Assembly (NCBI RefSeq): GCF_900120405.1
Contig: NZ_LT635492.1
Coordinates: forward strand, 515,478-579,477
From: Urinicoccus massiliensis
Lineage (GTDB): Bacteria; Bacillota; Clostridia; Tissierellales; Peptoniphilaceae
Reading direction: 5' to 3'
DNA length: 64,000 bases
The first letter of the stretch is position 1; the number at the start of each line of letters is the position of its first letter. A program made the position numbers and the translations under genes. This document shows positions 8,189 to 17,890 of this stretch, in pieces. The notes under the pieces are model-generated. The model was given only the letters and a program-made list of their open reading frames with translations. It ran no database searches and was not told the DNA's origin.

Positions 8189-8225
8189 AAAAGCAGTCAG
8201 GCTCTTGAGTCTGGCTGCTTTTTTC
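8189..8225 (+). terminator. terminator after rubredoxin
   Basis: AAAAGCAGtCAGgCTC, a TT loop, GAGtCTGgCTGC and TTTTTTC on the plus strand, 7 nt after the stop. Confidence 0.9.
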
Positions 8226-8253
8226 TTGGTCATTTTTCTTGAAATTTCCCCAG

Positions 8254-8853
8254 CTAGATGACACCATAAAAGGCCAAGAGGTCCTCTAAAACCTCCCCTG
8301 TTTCTTGGATCAGGTCTTGGTCCTCGGTACTAAAGGGTAGGATTTCCTGTTCTTCCGGACAGCCCAGGCTGGTGTGGATTTTTTTCAGCTGGCGGTTTAA
8401 TTGGTTCCTGGACAGCTTGTCGGCCTTGGTGGCAATGACAATGCCAGAAAATCCATTGTCTACAATCCACTGGTACATCTCCCGATCTTGGCTGGTAGGT
8501 TCAATCCTGGAATCTACCAAGAGGATGATCTCAATAATGTTGGACCGGTTGGCCAGGTAGCCTTCAATCATCTGGGCCCAATCATCCCGCATGGCCTTGG
8601 ACACCTTGGCATAGCCATAGCCCGGCAGATCCACCAGGCGGAAGCAATTGTCAATCCGATAAAAGTTAATGGTCCTGGTCTTGCCGGGTTTGGAAGAGGT
8701 GTAGGCCAATTTTTTCCTTTGGGTCAAGGCATTGATAAAACTGGACTTGCCAACATTACTCCGACCAGCAAAGGCAATTTCTTTCAGGTCAGTTTTGGGA
8801 TACTGGTTGGGCCCTACTGCCATTTGCTCCAGGCTTGCATCATTTATTTTCAT
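8254..8853 (-). CDS. engB: ribosome biogenesis GTPase EngB/YsxC
   Basis: 199 residues of the YihA/EngB family. G1 is GRSNVGKSS, G3 DLPGYGYAKV, G4 TKADKL and G5 near STEDQD. It is needed for assembly of the large ribosomal subunit. It overlaps the end of lon by 14 nt with a GGAGGGAG ribosome site inside lon. The lon-engB adjacency is conserved across Bacillota. It is the last gene of the tig operon and converges on rubredoxin. Confidence 0.96.
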   Translation of the reverse strand: MKINDASLEQMAVGPNQYPKTDLKEIAFAGRSNVGKSSFINALTQRKKLAYTSSKPGKTRTINFYRIDNCFRLVDLPGYGYAKVSKAMRDDWAQMIEGYLANRSNIIEIILLVDSRIEPTSQDREMYQWIVDNGFSGIVIATKADKLSRNQLNRQLKKIHTSLGCPEEQEILPFSTEDQDLIQETGEVLEDLLAFYGVI

Positions 8854-11188
8854 GGGCTCCCTCCACAGCTAAATCCAAAATTTCACGGACATTCTTGACC
8901 CCAATAATTTCCAGGGGCTTGGTAACTTCTTCATCAAAATCCAAGAGGTCTTTTTCATTTTCCTTGGGGATAAAGACCCTCTTAATACCTGCCCTTTGGG
9001 CGGCCAGGAGTTTTTCCTTTAAGCCCCCAATGGCCAGGACTTGACCCCTTAGGGTTACTTCTCCTGTCATGGCAATATCCCGGTAGACGGGCTTGTTTAA
9101 AATCGCCGAGTAAAGGGCCGTGGTAATGGTCACTCCTGCAGAAGGTCCGTCCTTGGGAACGGCCCCTTCCGGTACGTGGATGTGAAAATCGTGACTGTAG
9201 CGGAAGTCCTCCAGGTCTTGGTCCAGGCTGGTCATGAGATAGGTCAAGGCCGTCATGGCAGATTCCTTCATAACATCTCCCAGCTTGCCGGTTAAGAGAA
9301 CCTTGCCCTTGCCCTGGCTAATGGTTACTTCCACATCCAGGGTCACTCCCCCCACTGGGGTCCAGGCAAGTCCTGTCACCAATCCCACCTCATTTTTTTG
9401 AGAGGGCGGATTTTTAAGAAACTTCTTCTGTCCGGCAAAGTCCCTTAGGTTTCTTTGGCTGACAGAAATTTTTTCCAGCCCCTCTTCATTCATCTTTAAA
9501 AGCCCCCGGCGGATAATCTTGGCCAGTTCCTTTTCCAAGGCCCGAACTCCCGCCTCCCGGGTATAAAATTCAATTAAAGAATCAATCACCGCGTCGCTTA
9601 TCTTAAAGGTTTTTTCCTCTAAACCAGCATTTTTTAAGAGCTTGGGAACCAGGTATCTCTTGGCAATTTCCTTTTTCTCATAAGGCGTATAGCCCGACAA
9701 GTGCAAAATTTCCATCCGGTCTCTCAGGGGGCCGGGAATGGTGGAAACACTATTGGCTGTCGTAATGAAAAAGACCTTGGACAGGTCAAAGGGAAGCTCC
9801 AGGTAGTGGTCACTAAAACTCTTGTTTTGCTCCGGATCCAAAACTTCCAACAAGGCACTAGCCGGGTCTCCCTGGTAGCTGGAAGACAGCTTGTCAATTT
9901 CATCCAGTAAAAATAGGGGATTGTACGTCCCAGCCTTTTTTATGAGGCTGATGATTTGCCCTGGCAGGGCCCCTACATAGGTCCTGCGATGGCCCCGGAT
10001 GGCAGCTTCATCTCGAAGGCCCCCCAGGCTCATCCGGACATATTTTTTATTTAAGGCCCGGGCAATACTGGCGGCAATACTGGTTTTTCCCACTCCAGGT
10101 GGCCCCACCAAACATAGGATGGGCCCCTTGGCGGAAGGATTGGCCAGTTGCAGGGCGATAAATTCTAAAATTCTTTCCTTGACGTCTTTTAGGCCGTAGT
10201 GGTCCTGGTTTAAAATCTCCCGGGCCAGGGCCAAGTCCGTATTGTCTTGGCTTGCTTCCTGCCAAGGCAGGTCTAAAATCCAATCCAGATAATTTAAGAG
10301 CACCGTGTATTCCGGAGAAGCCGGGTTGATTTGTTGGAGTTTTTTTAACTCCTTCAAGCCCTTGTCTCTTACTTCTTGGGGCAGGTCCTTTTCCTGGAGC
10401 CGGGTCCTGTATTCATCCACTAGGTCTCCCCCGTCTTCGTCCCCATTGAGTTCTTGCCGGATCACCTTAATTTGCTCGTTTAAAAAATATTCTCTTTGGA
10501 CCTTGTCCATATTTTCCTTGACCTGGTAGTCAATGGATTGTTGGATCTTGGCTAATTGAATTTCCTTAACCAGGATTTGATGGAAGACCTGCAACTTCTT
10601 TTCCAGGTCCTGCTCTGCCAAGAGGGCCATGTTGTCCTCTGTAGACAGGTCCAGGTAGTTGGCTGCAATTTCAACAAAGTCTTCCAGGTTCCCAAAAATC
10701 AAGGAGGGGTCCAAAATTCCCGCCAGGAGCCTTGGACTCATAGTTACATATTGGTTCAGGTCCTCTTCAATTAACCTTTGGTAGGCTTCTTTTTTCAAGG
10801 GGTCTGCAATCCCCTTTATCGGTAAAGTTTTAATAAGGCCACTTAAGGGATTTTCTTCTTCTAATTCCATTAATTGGCCTCTTTCCTCACCCTCCACCAG
10901 GACCCTTAAGAGCCCTCCCGGTAGTTTAATGACCTGTTTGATCCGGGCCAGGGTCCCTACTTCATAGAGGTCTTCCTGGCTGGGGTGTTCTATATCAATT
11001 TGTCTTTGGGCTAGGAGAAAAACTTTACCATCTTTCTTTTGGGCTTCTTCCACGGCCTTGATGCTCATGGGTCGCCCTGCATCAAAATTAGATATTGTTT
11101 TTGGAAAAATAACCTGCCCTCTTAGGGCGATAATTGGCAGCCTTTCCATTTCCATTTCCAGGTCTGCCCCTAACTTTTCTTTTTCCAT
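8840..11188 (-). CDS. lon: ATP-dependent protease Lon
   Basis: 782 residues, the usual length of LonA. Order of domains: N-terminal substrate-binding LON domain (PIIALRGQVIFP onward), coiled-coil, AAA+ module with Walker [10 protein letters not shown] and Walker B FLLDEIDKL, and the S16 protease domain with the Ser/Lys dyad in PKDGPSAGVT and GGLKEKLLAAQRAG. It degrades misfolded and regulatory proteins in the cytoplasm. The ATG follows AGGAGAG; the gap to clpX is 15 nt. Confidence 0.97.
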   Translation of the reverse strand: MEKEKLGADLEMEMERLPIIALRGQVIFPKTISNFDAGRPMSIKAVEEAQKKDGKVFLLAQRQIDIEHPSQEDLYEVGTLARIKQVIKLPGGLLRVLVEGEERGQLMELEEENPLSGLIKTLPIKGIADPLKKEAYQRLIEEDLNQYVTMSPRLLAGILDPSLIFGNLEDFVEIAANYLDLSTEDNMALLAEQDLEKKLQVFHQILVKEIQLAKIQQSIDYQVKENMDKVQREYFLNEQIKVIRQELNGDEDGGDLVDEYRTRLQEKDLPQEVRDKGLKELKKLQQINPASPEYTVLLNYLDWILDLPWQEASQDNTDLALAREILNQDHYGLKDVKERILEFIALQLANPSAKGPILCLVGPPGVGKTSIAASIARALNKKYVRMSLGGLRDEAAIRGHRRTYVGALPGQIISLIKKAGTYNPLFLLDEIDKLSSSYQGDPASALLEVLDPEQNKSFSDHYLELPFDLSKVFFITTANSVSTIPGPLRDRMEILHLSGYTPYEKKEIAKRYLVPKLLKNAGLEEKTFKISDAVIDSLIEFYTREAGVRALEKELAKIIRRGLLKMNEEGLEKISVSQRNLRDFAGQKKFLKNPPSQKNEVGLVTGLAWTPVGGVTLDVEVTISQGKGKVLLTGKLGDVMKESAMTALTYLMTSLDQDLEDFRYSHDFHIHVPEGAVPKDGPSAGVTITTALYSAILNKPVYRDIAMTGEVTLRGQVLAIGGLKEKLLAAQRAGIKRVFIPKENEKDLLDFDEEVTKPLEIIGVKNVREILDLAVEGAHENK

Positions 11189-11203
11189 ACACTCTCCTAA
11201 ATC

Positions 11204-12463
11204 TTATTTTTCTCTATATATTTTTTTAGGCTTTTCCTGGCCTAGGACACTTTCCTTGGTGATGATGACTTTTTCCACATCCTCTTCCGAGGGAAGTTCG
11301 TACATCAAGTCCATCATGGATTCTTCAATAATCCCCCTGAGCCCCCGGGCTCCTGACTTCTTTTGAATGGCCAAATGAGCAATTTCTTCCAGGGCCTCTT
11401 GGGAAAATTCCAAGTCCACCTGGTCCATTTCAATAAGTTTTTGATATTGCTTAACCAGGGCATTCTTGGGTTTAACCAAGATGTCCATCAGGGCCTTTTC
11501 GTCCAATTCTTCCAGGGTTACCACCACAGGAAGCCGGCCTATAAATTCAGGAATTAAGCCATACTTAACCAGGTCTTCCGTTTGGACCTTGGCTAGAAGT
11601 TGACCCAGGTTCTTGTGGGATTTTTTAATATCCGATCCAAAGCCAATGCCGCTTTTGCCCATCCTAGACTCAATAATCTTTTCAATCGAGTCAAAGGACC
11701 CGCCCAGGATAAAGAGGATATTGGTGGTGTCCACCTCAATAAATTCTTGGTTGGGGTGCTTGCGGCCCCCTTGTGGAGGCACATTGGCCACAGTTCCCTC
11801 AATAATTTTTAAGAGGGCCTGTTGGACTCCTTCGCCACTGACATCTCGGGTTATGGACACATTTTCAGACTTCCGGGCAATCTTGTCAATTTCATCAATA
11901 TAGATAATCCCGTGCTCAGCCTTTTCAATATCATAGTCTGCCGCTTGGATCAACTTCAGGACAATATTTTCAACATCTTCCCCTACATAGCCGGCTTCTG
12001 TCAAGCTGGTTGCATCGGCAATGGCAAAGGGAACGTCTAAAATCTTGGCCAGGGTTTGGGCCAAGAGGGTCTTTCCAGACCCAGTGGGGCCAATCATGAG
12101 GATGTTGCTCTTTTGCAATTCCACATCATCCACCTCTGCTGTCATCCGTTTAAAGTGGTTGTAAACAGCCACAGCTAGAGATTTTTTGGCCCTTTCCTGT
12201 TGGATGACATATTGGTCTAAAATCTTCTTAATGGCCTTGGGAGTCGGAAGTTCTTGCATTTCAGGAAAAGGAGCCAGTCCTTCCTCTTGGTCCAAGTCCA
12301 CCAGGTTCTTGTCCATGAGTTCCTGGCAAACTTCAACACATTCATTGCAAATATTGACCCCGTCTCCGGCAAATAATTGGTCTACTTCTTTATTGCTCTT
12401 ACCACAAAAAGAACAAAAAGCTTCTTTTGTTCTTTCCTGGTCCTTCATATTCTTATCTGACAT
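11204..12463 (-). CDS. clpX: ClpXP unfoldase subunit ClpX
   Basis: 419 residues. The N-terminal zinc-binding domain has CSFCGKS and CNECVEVC, the four Cys ligands. The AAA+ core has Walker A GPTGSGKT, Walker [11 protein letters not shown], and the pore loop GYVGEDVE. The IGF-type ClpP-docking loop is present as SGIGFGS. ClpX unfolds substrates and feeds them to ClpP, encoded 9 nt upstream. Confidence 0.97.
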   Translation of the reverse strand: MSDKNMKDQERTKEAFCSFCGKSNKEVDQLFAGDGVNICNECVEVCQELMDKNLVDLDQEEGLAPFPEMQELPTPKAIKKILDQYVIQQERAKKSLAVAVYNHFKRMTAEVDDVELQKSNILMIGPTGSGKTLLAQTLAKILDVPFAIADATSLTEAGYVGEDVENIVLKLIQAADYDIEKAEHGIIYIDEIDKIARKSENVSITRDVSGEGVQQALLKIIEGTVANVPPQGGRKHPNQEFIEVDTTNILFILGGSFDSIEKIIESRMGKSGIGFGSDIKKSHKNLGQLLAKVQTEDLVKYGLIPEFIGRLPVVVTLEELDEKALMDILVKPKNALVKQYQKLIEMDQVDLEFSQEALEEIAHLAIQKKSGARGLRGIIEESMMDLMYELPSEEDVEKVIITKESVLGQEKPKKIYREK

Positions 12464-12472
12464 CTAGGCACC

Positions 12473-13057
12473 TCATCCTCGTGAGCTGACGACTTTATCG
12501 ATTAAGCCATAGTCCACTGCTTCATCGGCAGTCATATAAAAGTCGCGGTCTGTGTCTCTCTCAATATCTTCGTAGGACTTTCCTGTCCGGTCTGACAGGA
12601 TCCTATTTAAGCGTTCCCTGGTCTTTAAGATTTTTTCCGCATGGATTTTAATGTCCGATGCTTGACCTTGGGCCCCTCCAAGAGGTTGGTGGATCATAAT
12701 ATCCGCATTTGGCAGAGCATATCTCTTTCCCTTGGCACCTGCTGCCAGTAAAAAGGCCCCCATGGAAGCTGCCATTCCGATACAAATTGTAGAGACGTCG
12801 GGCTTGATATATTGCATGGTGTCATAAATAGCAAAACCTGCACTGACAGACCCCCCAGGGCTGTTGATATAAATTTGAATGTCCTTGTCGGGATCTTCTG
12901 ATTCTAAAAATAAAAGTTGTGCCACGATTAAGTCCGCCATAACATCATTGACTTCGCCACTTAAGAAGATAATTCTTTCCTTCAAAAGTCTTGAATAAAT
13001 GTCGTAAGACCTTTCTCCGCGATTTGTTTGTTCTACAACCATTGGTACTAATGCCAA
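12473..13057 (-). CDS. clpP: ATP-dependent Clp protease proteolytic subunit ClpP
   Basis: A serine protease of 194 residues when started at TTG 13055-13057. That start is chosen because TGAGGTGAT lies 4-5 nt upstream and the product then begins [25 protein letters not shown], the usual ClpP N-terminus; an ATG 9 codons further upstream has no ribosome site. Catalytic Ser is in GMAASMGAF, His in IHQPLGG, and the Asp follows in the C-terminal third. It forms the tetradecameric chamber used by ClpX. It lies 44 nt after tig. Confidence 0.95.
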   Translation of the reverse strand: MALVPMVVEQTNRGERSYDIYSRLLKERIIFLSGEVNDVMADLIVAQLLFLESEDPDKDIQIYINSPGGSVSAGFAIYDTMQYIKPDVSTICIGMAASMGAFLLAAGAKGKRYALPNADIMIHQPLGGAQGQASDIKIHAEKILKTRERLNRILSDRTGKSYEDIERDTDRDFYMTADEAVDYGLIDKVVSSRG

Positions 13058-13101
13058 ATTTATCACCTCATCTATGACCTGCAAAAAATCCGCAAACCAC
13101 C

Positions 13102-14439
13102 TTATTCTTGGTCATCTGCTTCTTTTTTGTCGTCTTCTTTCTTTTCTACTTCTTTTGCATGTTCCAGTAAGAAGTCCACTGCCTTGCGGTAGGTTAAATC
13201 TTGTTTGAGTCGCTCGTCATTGCTGTTGAGCATGAATTTAACCATTTCTTCCTTTTGTTTTTCGTCTTCACCGAAATACTTGTCGGCAATTTCTTGGGCT
13301 TCTTCTTTGATTTCTTCTTCCGTTACTTCAAAGCCTTCTTGGCGGACAATTTCATCCATGGCCAGGCGGGTAATAACCACTTTTTCTGCATCTTCTTTTA
13401 GAGAATCTCTAAAGTCTTCCATGTTGGTATTGAGCATGGCCAGGTATTGGTCCATGGAAATTCCTTGTTGTTGGAAGTTTTGAGAATAGCTGGATACCCG
13501 GTCATCAATGACTCTTTCCACCATGACTTGGGGCAGGTCAACCTTGGTAATTTTTACCAATTCTTCCATCAATTCTTCTTCTCGTTTTTGACGAGCATAG
13601 GCCTTGTTGGATTCAGCCAAATGTTCCTTAATATGGTTTTTGTAGTCATCCACTGTGTCGAATTCACTGATGTCCATAATGAAGTCATCGTTGATTTCTG
13701 GAAGTTCTTCCTTGGAAATGGCCTTTAGGGTTACTTCAAAGACAGCATCCTTGCCTTCCAATTCCTTGGCTTGGTATTTTTCAGGAAAGGTTACATTGAC
13801 ATCAAAAGTTTCGCCAATTTCCTTGCCAACAATTTGTTCTTCAAAGCCGGGAATAAAGGTGCCAGACCCCAATTCTAATTCTTGGTCTTGGGCAGATCCG
13901 CCTTCAAATTCTTCCCCGTCTACACGGCCCACATAGTCAATGGACACAATGTCTCCGTCTTCTGCCTTCCGGTCGTCAATGTTGACCCGTCTTGCATTCT
14001 TTTGGCGTTCTTGTTCCAAACGAGTATTGATTTGGTCCTCTGTGACTTCTTCAGAAACCTTGGCAATTTCCAACTTCTTATAGTCGCCAATTTCTACATC
14101 AGGGCTTACTTCTACTTCAATTTTTACTTCCACATCTTGGCCGGAATTGTATTCGTCAATGGTCACTCTTGGTTGGTCAATGACATCCAGGTCCAATTCC
14201 TTGATTTTTTCTTCATAGACCTTGGGAAGCACTTCGTTAATGGCATCTTCTACAAAGAAGTCCTTGCCATACATGTTTTCGATTAATTTCTTAGGAGCTT
14301 TTCCCTTACGAAAACCGGGAATATTAAAATATTGTCTATTCTTTTTGTAAACTGCATCTTCTGCTTTTTTTACATCTTCTGCTGGCAGGCTCAAGCTAAA
14401 GCGTACCGTATTCTTTTCCTTTTCGTAACTTTTATCCAT
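13102..14439 (-). CDS. tig: trigger factor chaperone
   Basis: 445 residues from the second ATG (14437-14439), which has GGAGG at good spacing; the first ATG touches the GGAGG. The ribosome-binding signature is FRKGKAPKK (GFRxGxxP type). A PPIase FKBP-like domain follows ([20 protein letters not shown]), then the helical C-terminal arms, ending in an acidic/Lys tail. It binds nascent chains at the ribosome exit. It leads the tig-clpP-clpX-lon-engB operon. Confidence 0.96.
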   Translation of the reverse strand: MDKSYEKEKNTVRFSLSLPAEDVKKAEDAVYKKNRQYFNIPGFRKGKAPKKLIENMYGKDFFVEDAINEVLPKVYEEKIKELDLDVIDQPRVTIDEYNSGQDVEVKIEVEVSPDVEIGDYKKLEIAKVSEEVTEDQINTRLEQERQKNARRVNIDDRKAEDGDIVSIDYVGRVDGEEFEGGSAQDQELELGSGTFIPGFEEQIVGKEIGETFDVNVTFPEKYQAKELEGKDAVFEVTLKAISKEELPEINDDFIMDISEFDTVDDYKNHIKEHLAESNKAYARQKREEELMEELVKITKVDLPQVMVERVIDDRVSSYSQNFQQQGISMDQYLAMLNTNMEDFRDSLKEDAEKVVITRLAMDEIVRQEGFEVTEEEIKEEAQEIADKYFGEDEKQKEEMVKFMLNSNDERLKQDLTYRKAVDFLLEHAKEVEKKEDDKKEADDQE

Positions 14440-14471
14440 TTTCATCCTCCATTTTGCATATTAACTAATTA

Positions 14472-14500
14472 ATTATACCATAAGCCCATTTTAACAACAA
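14472..14500 (-). promoter_or_regulatory. promoter of the tig-clpP-clpX-lon-engB operon
   Basis: The minus strand has TTGTTG (14495-14500), a 17-nt spacer and TATAAT (14472-14477), with TGG just before the -10 (extended form). It lies 32 nt upstream of the tig start. No CtsR-type heptad repeat was noticed. Confidence 0.7.
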
Positions 14501-14507
14501 GAAAGAC

Positions 14508-14909
14508 CTAGGTCCGAACCTCAAACTGCCGGTGGCATTCCTTACAGGTTACCCTTATCTTACCCAAATTCTTAGGGGCACGCAAGGATTTATGGCAATT
14601 TGGACAGGTAAAATAGACATACTTCTTGTCCCTGGGTTTTTTTCGTAAATTTTTCCTCAGGGGCCAGGAAATCTTGCGAAACTTTTCATTTTCCAGCCGC
14701 CGCAAGGCCATATTCCCCGACAGGGCCCTGTAGGCAAAAAAGACAAAGAAAGAAATGGCAAAGGTGGATAAAAATCCGGCCAACTTAACCTTGTCATAAC
14801 TTGCTGCCAGCCCCTGGAAGATAGATAGGACCAAGGATGCCAAGATGAGAAACTTGTTTAAGCTGTCCATGCCATAGCGGCTTTTGATAAACTTTTTAAA
14901 GCGGTCCAT
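14508..14909 (-). CDS. small membrane protein with C-terminal zinc ribbon
   Basis: 133 residues. Two hydrophobic helices (about 20-40 and 45-65) are followed by a basic linker (RKNLRKKPRDKK) and a CPNCH...CKECH zinc ribbon at the C-terminus. The arrangement suggests a membrane-anchored protein with a cytoplasmic metal-binding end. Function unknown; similar unnamed proteins occur in Clostridia. It lies 7 nt after the YdbC-like gene and is probably co-transcribed. Confidence 0.65.
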   Translation of the reverse strand: MDRFKKFIKSRYGMDSLNKFLILASLVLSIFQGLAASYDKVKLAGFLSTFAISFFVFFAYRALSGNMALRRLENEKFRKISWPLRKNLRKKPRDKKYVYFTCPNCHKSLRAPKNLGKIRVTCKECHRQFEVRT

Positions 14910-14916
14910 AGGCCAC

Positions 14917-15138
14917 CTAGTCCAGGTCCAAGGAATTTAGCAGGTCTCTCAGGGCCACCAGTTCCTCCTTGGTCAGGGTGATCCCCTTGGCCATCTTTTC
15001 ATGGTCCGGAGCCCATTGTCTCAGGTCGTACTTGCCCTCTTGGTCATTGTAGGAGACAATATTCAGCTCCTTGGTCCAGCCACTGGCTGACTCCGACAAG
15101 ACACCTAAGGATTCCAACAATTCATATTTAAAGGCCAT
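14917..15138 (-). CDS. YdbC/PC4-like single-stranded DNA-binding protein
   Basis: 73 residues matching the YdbC family, a bacterial relative of the PC4 transcription coactivator fold: KYELLESLGVLSES, SGWTKELNIVSYN, KYDLRQWAPDHEKMAKGITLT and a final helix. Family members bind single-stranded DNA as dimers. The ATG has a GGAGGAG site. A hairpin sits just upstream. Confidence 0.85.
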   Translation of the reverse strand: MAFKYELLESLGVLSESASGWTKELNIVSYNDQEGKYDLRQWAPDHEKMAKGITLTKEELVALRDLLNSLDLD

Positions 15139-15158
15139 TTTTCTCCTCCATTAAACTA

Positions 15159-15178
15159 AAAGAGCCCCCAGGCTCTTT
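15159..15178 (-). terminator. hairpin in the leader of the YdbC-like gene
   Basis: AAAGAGCC, a 4-nt loop and GGCTCTTT, a perfect 8-bp stem. The minus-strand tail is TAGTTTAA, only partly T-rich; the plus-strand side is also T-rich. It may be a second terminator after copA or an attenuator. Direction uncertain. Confidence 0.45.
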
Positions 15179-15277
15179 CTTCTTTATATCTTCACTTTAC
15201 TCTTTATTTGCCTCCAGGTCAAGGAATACTTGGCAGAAAAGTCCACCTTGCCTTCTTTGGTCTGGACTTCCCTTCCT

Positions 15278-15309
15278 TAAAAGAAGAACCGGGTCCTTCC
15301 GGGCCCGGT
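15278..15309 (-). terminator. terminator after copA
   Basis: On the minus strand ACCGGG...CCCGGT encloses a short GC-rich loop and is followed by TCTTCTTTT, 11 nt after the copA stop. The 100 bp between here and the next hairpin hold nothing recognised. Confidence 0.65.
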
Positions 15310-15320
15310 AGAGTCACTTT

Positions 15321-15524
15321 TTAGGAAACCACTTCATAGCCAGCTTCTTGGATGGCGTCCTTTAAGTCTTTGACAGACACTTCATCAGGATAGGAAATCG
15401 TCACTTGTTTTTCTTCCAAGGACACTTCCCCCTTGACTCCTTCAAGAGCCCCTAGGGCCTCTTCTACTCTTTTTTTACAATGGCCACAAGCCATTCCTTC
15501 TACCTTTAATACGATTTGATTCAT
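15321..15524 (-). CDS. possible internal start giving a free CopZ-like copper chaperone
   Basis: Inside copA, an in-frame ATG (15522-15524) is preceded by AAAGGAAGG with 5 nt spacing. Translation from it would give a 67-residue protein, MNQIVLKVEGMACGHCKKRV onward, the size and sequence type of CopZ. So one frame could give both the long pump and the small chaperone. The internal ribosome site could also be chance, or a relic of a separate copZ gene fused to copA by loss of a stop codon. Confidence 0.4.
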   Translation of the reverse strand: MNQIVLKVEGMACGHCKKRVEEALGALEGVKGEVSLEEKQVTISYPDEVSVKDLKDAIQEAGYEVVS

Positions 15525-17834
15525 GGAATCCTTCCTTTCTATTTTTTCTATTTTTTCATCATGACCTTCTTTAACAAGACTTGCCGGCCTGGATTCTTGG
15601 TCCACCGGCAGGGTCTTGGCCTTAAAGGCATTGAGCCTCAGGGCATTGGTCACCACAAAAAGACTGGACATACTCATGGCAAAGGCCGCAATCATGGGAC
15701 TTAAACTCAGGGAAAAGGCCCGGTAAAAGACTCCCGCAGCAATGGGAATCCCAATGACATTGTAGAAAAAGGCCCAAAATAAATTTTCCTTGATATTTTT
15801 CACCGTGGCAGCACTGAGGTCCCAGGCATAGACAAAGTCCCCCAGGTCAGAGTGCATTAAAACCACATCCGCCGAGTCAATGGCAATGTCCGTTCCGGCC
15901 CCAATGGCCACCCCGACTTCTGCCCGGGCCAAGGCCGGAGCGTCGTTGATCCCGTCTCCCACCATGGCCACCTTACCCAATTTTTGTCCTTGCCGAACCT
16001 GCCCTTCCTTTTGGTCCGGGAAAATCCCAGCTACAATTTCATCCAGGGCTAAGTCCTTGGCAATGGCTTGGGCTGTCAGGGCATGGTCTCCGGTTAACAT
16101 GACGGTTTTCAAACCCCGGGCCCTTAATTGGTCAATGGCCTCCTTGGACCCATCCTTAATCTTGTCAGCCAGGGCCACTGCCCCTAAAAACTTTCCTTCC
16201 TTGGCCACATACAAGAGGGTTTTTCCCTCCCTAGACAGGCCCTCCAGGTCCTTCAAATCTTGAACTTCGATGGAAAAAGCATCCATTAATTTTTTATTGC
16301 CTAATAAAAGCCGGCCCGAGGCAAAATCCCCCACCAGGCCCTGGCCCAGAATGTTTTGGAAGTCAAAATCTTCTTTTTCTCCTTGGACCTCAGGCAAATA
16401 ATCCACCAGGGCCTTGGCCAGAGGGTGTTCCGATTGGCCCTCTAAAAGAGCAATCCGTTCCTTCTCCCCATCCAAGCCCCCATAGTCAATCCAATCCACC
16501 ACCTGGGGTTGGCCCTGGGTAATGGTTCCAGTCTTGTCCAAAAAGACTCCTTTGACCTTGTGGAGTTCCTCCAGGGCCTCGGCATTTTTAAACAAGATCC
16601 CCTTCTTGGCCCCCATACCTGTTCCCACCATAATGGCCACAGGCGTCGCCAGGCCCAAGGCACAGGGACAGGAAATCACCAAGACGGCAATCATCTTGCC
16701 CAGGGCAAATTCCAAACCATAGCCCAGAAAAATCCAAACGAAAAAAGTTAAAAGACTAATGGCCATAACCGCCGGCACAAAAATCGCAGAAATTTCGTCC
16801 GCCAACTTGGCAATGGGAGCCTTGCTGGCATTGGCATCCTTTACCAGGGCAATAATCTTATTGATGGTGGTTTCTTCCCCTACCCGGTCCACCTGGACTT
16901 CAATATAACTTTCCAGGTTGATGGTGGCAGCCAAAACCTGGTCTTGGACCCCCTTGTCCACCGGGAGACTTTCCCCCGTTAGAGAAGATTGGTCCACTGT
17001 GGTCTGACCCTTAACGATTACCCCATCTACAGGAATGGATTGGCCAGGCTTGATTAAAACCAAGTCCCCCAACCTCACCTGGTCCAGGGGGATGGTTTCT
17101 TCCACACCCTCCCGGCGAACCGTGGCCAGGTCCGGCGTCAAGTCCATGAGCTGGTCAATAGCCCCAGTGGTCTTGGACTTGGCCCGGGCTTCCAACCACT
17201 TACCCATGGTTATCAAGGTTAAAATCATCCCTGCCGATTCGAAATAAAGGTCGTGGTGGTAGCGATCAATCCTTGCCATATCCTGGTAGGAAAACCCATA
17301 GGCCAGCTGGTAGATGACAAAGAGGCCATATAAAAAGGCCGCCCCGGACCCTACAGCCACCAAAGAATCCATGGTGGGTCGCCGGTGGATCAAGGCCTTA
17401 AAACCCGAAATAAAATACCTCCGGTTGAGGATTAAAATCGGCAAGGTCAAAAGACACTGGCTCAGGGCCAGGATCAAACTATTTTGCATCCCTTGGAAAA
17501 AAGAAAAAGTCGGCAGCCCCATCATGGGCCCCATGGCAATATAAAATAAGGGGATTAGAAAAATCAAAGACGACAAAAAGAAAGTCTTTAGGTCTTCTGC
17601 CGGGTCCTCCTTGGCCGGGGCCCCTTGACCTGCCGGGTCTTTTACCCCGTAGCCTGCCGCTTGGACAGCCCGGACCACCTCTTGCCTTAGGTCACCTTGG
17701 CCCTCCACCAACATGTCCCCCGTCAAGAGGTTAACCGAAACCGATTCAACTCCCTTGACAGACCCGACACTTTTTTCCACAGCATTTTGACATGCCGAGC
17801 AGGTCATACCTGTGACGATAAATTTTTCCTTCAA
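15321..17834 (-). CDS. copA: Cu(I)-exporting P1B-type ATPase with N- and C-terminal HMA domains
   Basis: 837 residues from TTG 17832-17834, which lies 8 nt after AGGAGG; a GTG three codons earlier overlaps that site. N-terminal HMA domain with GMTCSACQ (about 10-70), transmembrane helices, TGE loop (SSLTGES), metal-site CPC (ISCPCALGLATP), phosphorylation DKTGTITQG, SEHPLA, GDGINDAP. The last helices carry YN and MSMSS, the Cu(I) signature. It pumps Cu(I) out of the cell. After the last helix a charged linker leads to a second HMA domain (GMACGHCKKRVEE) that looks like free CopZ. No CsoR or CopY gene is adjacent. Confidence 0.95.
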   Translation of the reverse strand: MKEKFIVTGMTCSACQNAVEKSVGSVKGVESVSVNLLTGDMLVEGQGDLRQEVVRAVQAAGYGVKDPAGQGAPAKEDPAEDLKTFFLSSLIFLIPLFYIAMGPMMGLPTFSFFQGMQNSLILALSQCLLTLPILILNRRYFISGFKALIHRRPTMDSLVAVGSGAAFLYGLFVIYQLAYGFSYQDMARIDRYHHDLYFESAGMILTLITMGKWLEARAKSKTTGAIDQLMDLTPDLATVRREGVEETIPLDQVRLGDLVLIKPGQSIPVDGVIVKGQTTVDQSSLTGESLPVDKGVQDQVLAATINLESYIEVQVDRVGEETTINKIIALVKDANASKAPIAKLADEISAIFVPAVMAISLLTFFVWIFLGYGLEFALGKMIAVLVISCPCALGLATPVAIMVGTGMGAKKGILFKNAEALEELHKVKGVFLDKTGTITQGQPQVVDWIDYGGLDGEKERIALLEGQSEHPLAKALVDYLPEVQGEKEDFDFQNILGQGLVGDFASGRLLLGNKKLMDAFSIEVQDLKDLEGLSREGKTLLYVAKEGKFLGAVALADKIKDGSKEAIDQLRARGLKTVMLTGDHALTAQAIAKDLALDEIVAGIFPDQKEGQVRQGQKLGKVAMVGDGINDAPALARAEVGVAIGAGTDIAIDSADVVLMHSDLGDFVYAWDLSAATVKNIKENLFWAFFYNVIGIPIAAGVFYRAFSLSLSPMIAAFAMSMSSLFVVTNALRLNAFKAKTLPVDQESRPASLVKEGHDEKIEKIERKDSMNQIVLKVEGMACGHCKKRVEEALGALEGVKGEVSLEEKQVTISYPDEVSVKDLKDAIQEAGYEVVS

Positions 17835-17857
17835 TTTCGACACCTCCTATCAATATT

Positions 17858-17886
17858 ATTATAAGAGAAAAGTTTCCTTTATGCAA
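17858..17886 (-). promoter_or_regulatory. promoter of copA
   Basis: TTGCAT (17881-17886), 17 nt, TATAAT (17858-17863) on the minus strand, 24 nt before the TTG start. No clear CsoR or CopY box was recognised. Confidence 0.55.
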
Positions 17887-17890
17887 ACTC

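Noticed and set aside
14503-14515. GACCTAGGTC palindrome resembling the TGACCTA hairpin arms
   Set aside because: It overlaps the stop codon of the zinc-ribbon protein gene and lacks any inner palindrome; probably chance.
15183-15277. Short open stretch after copA encoding about 30 residues
   Set aside because: No start codon with a ribosome site, overlaps the terminator, no family match; treated as non-coding.
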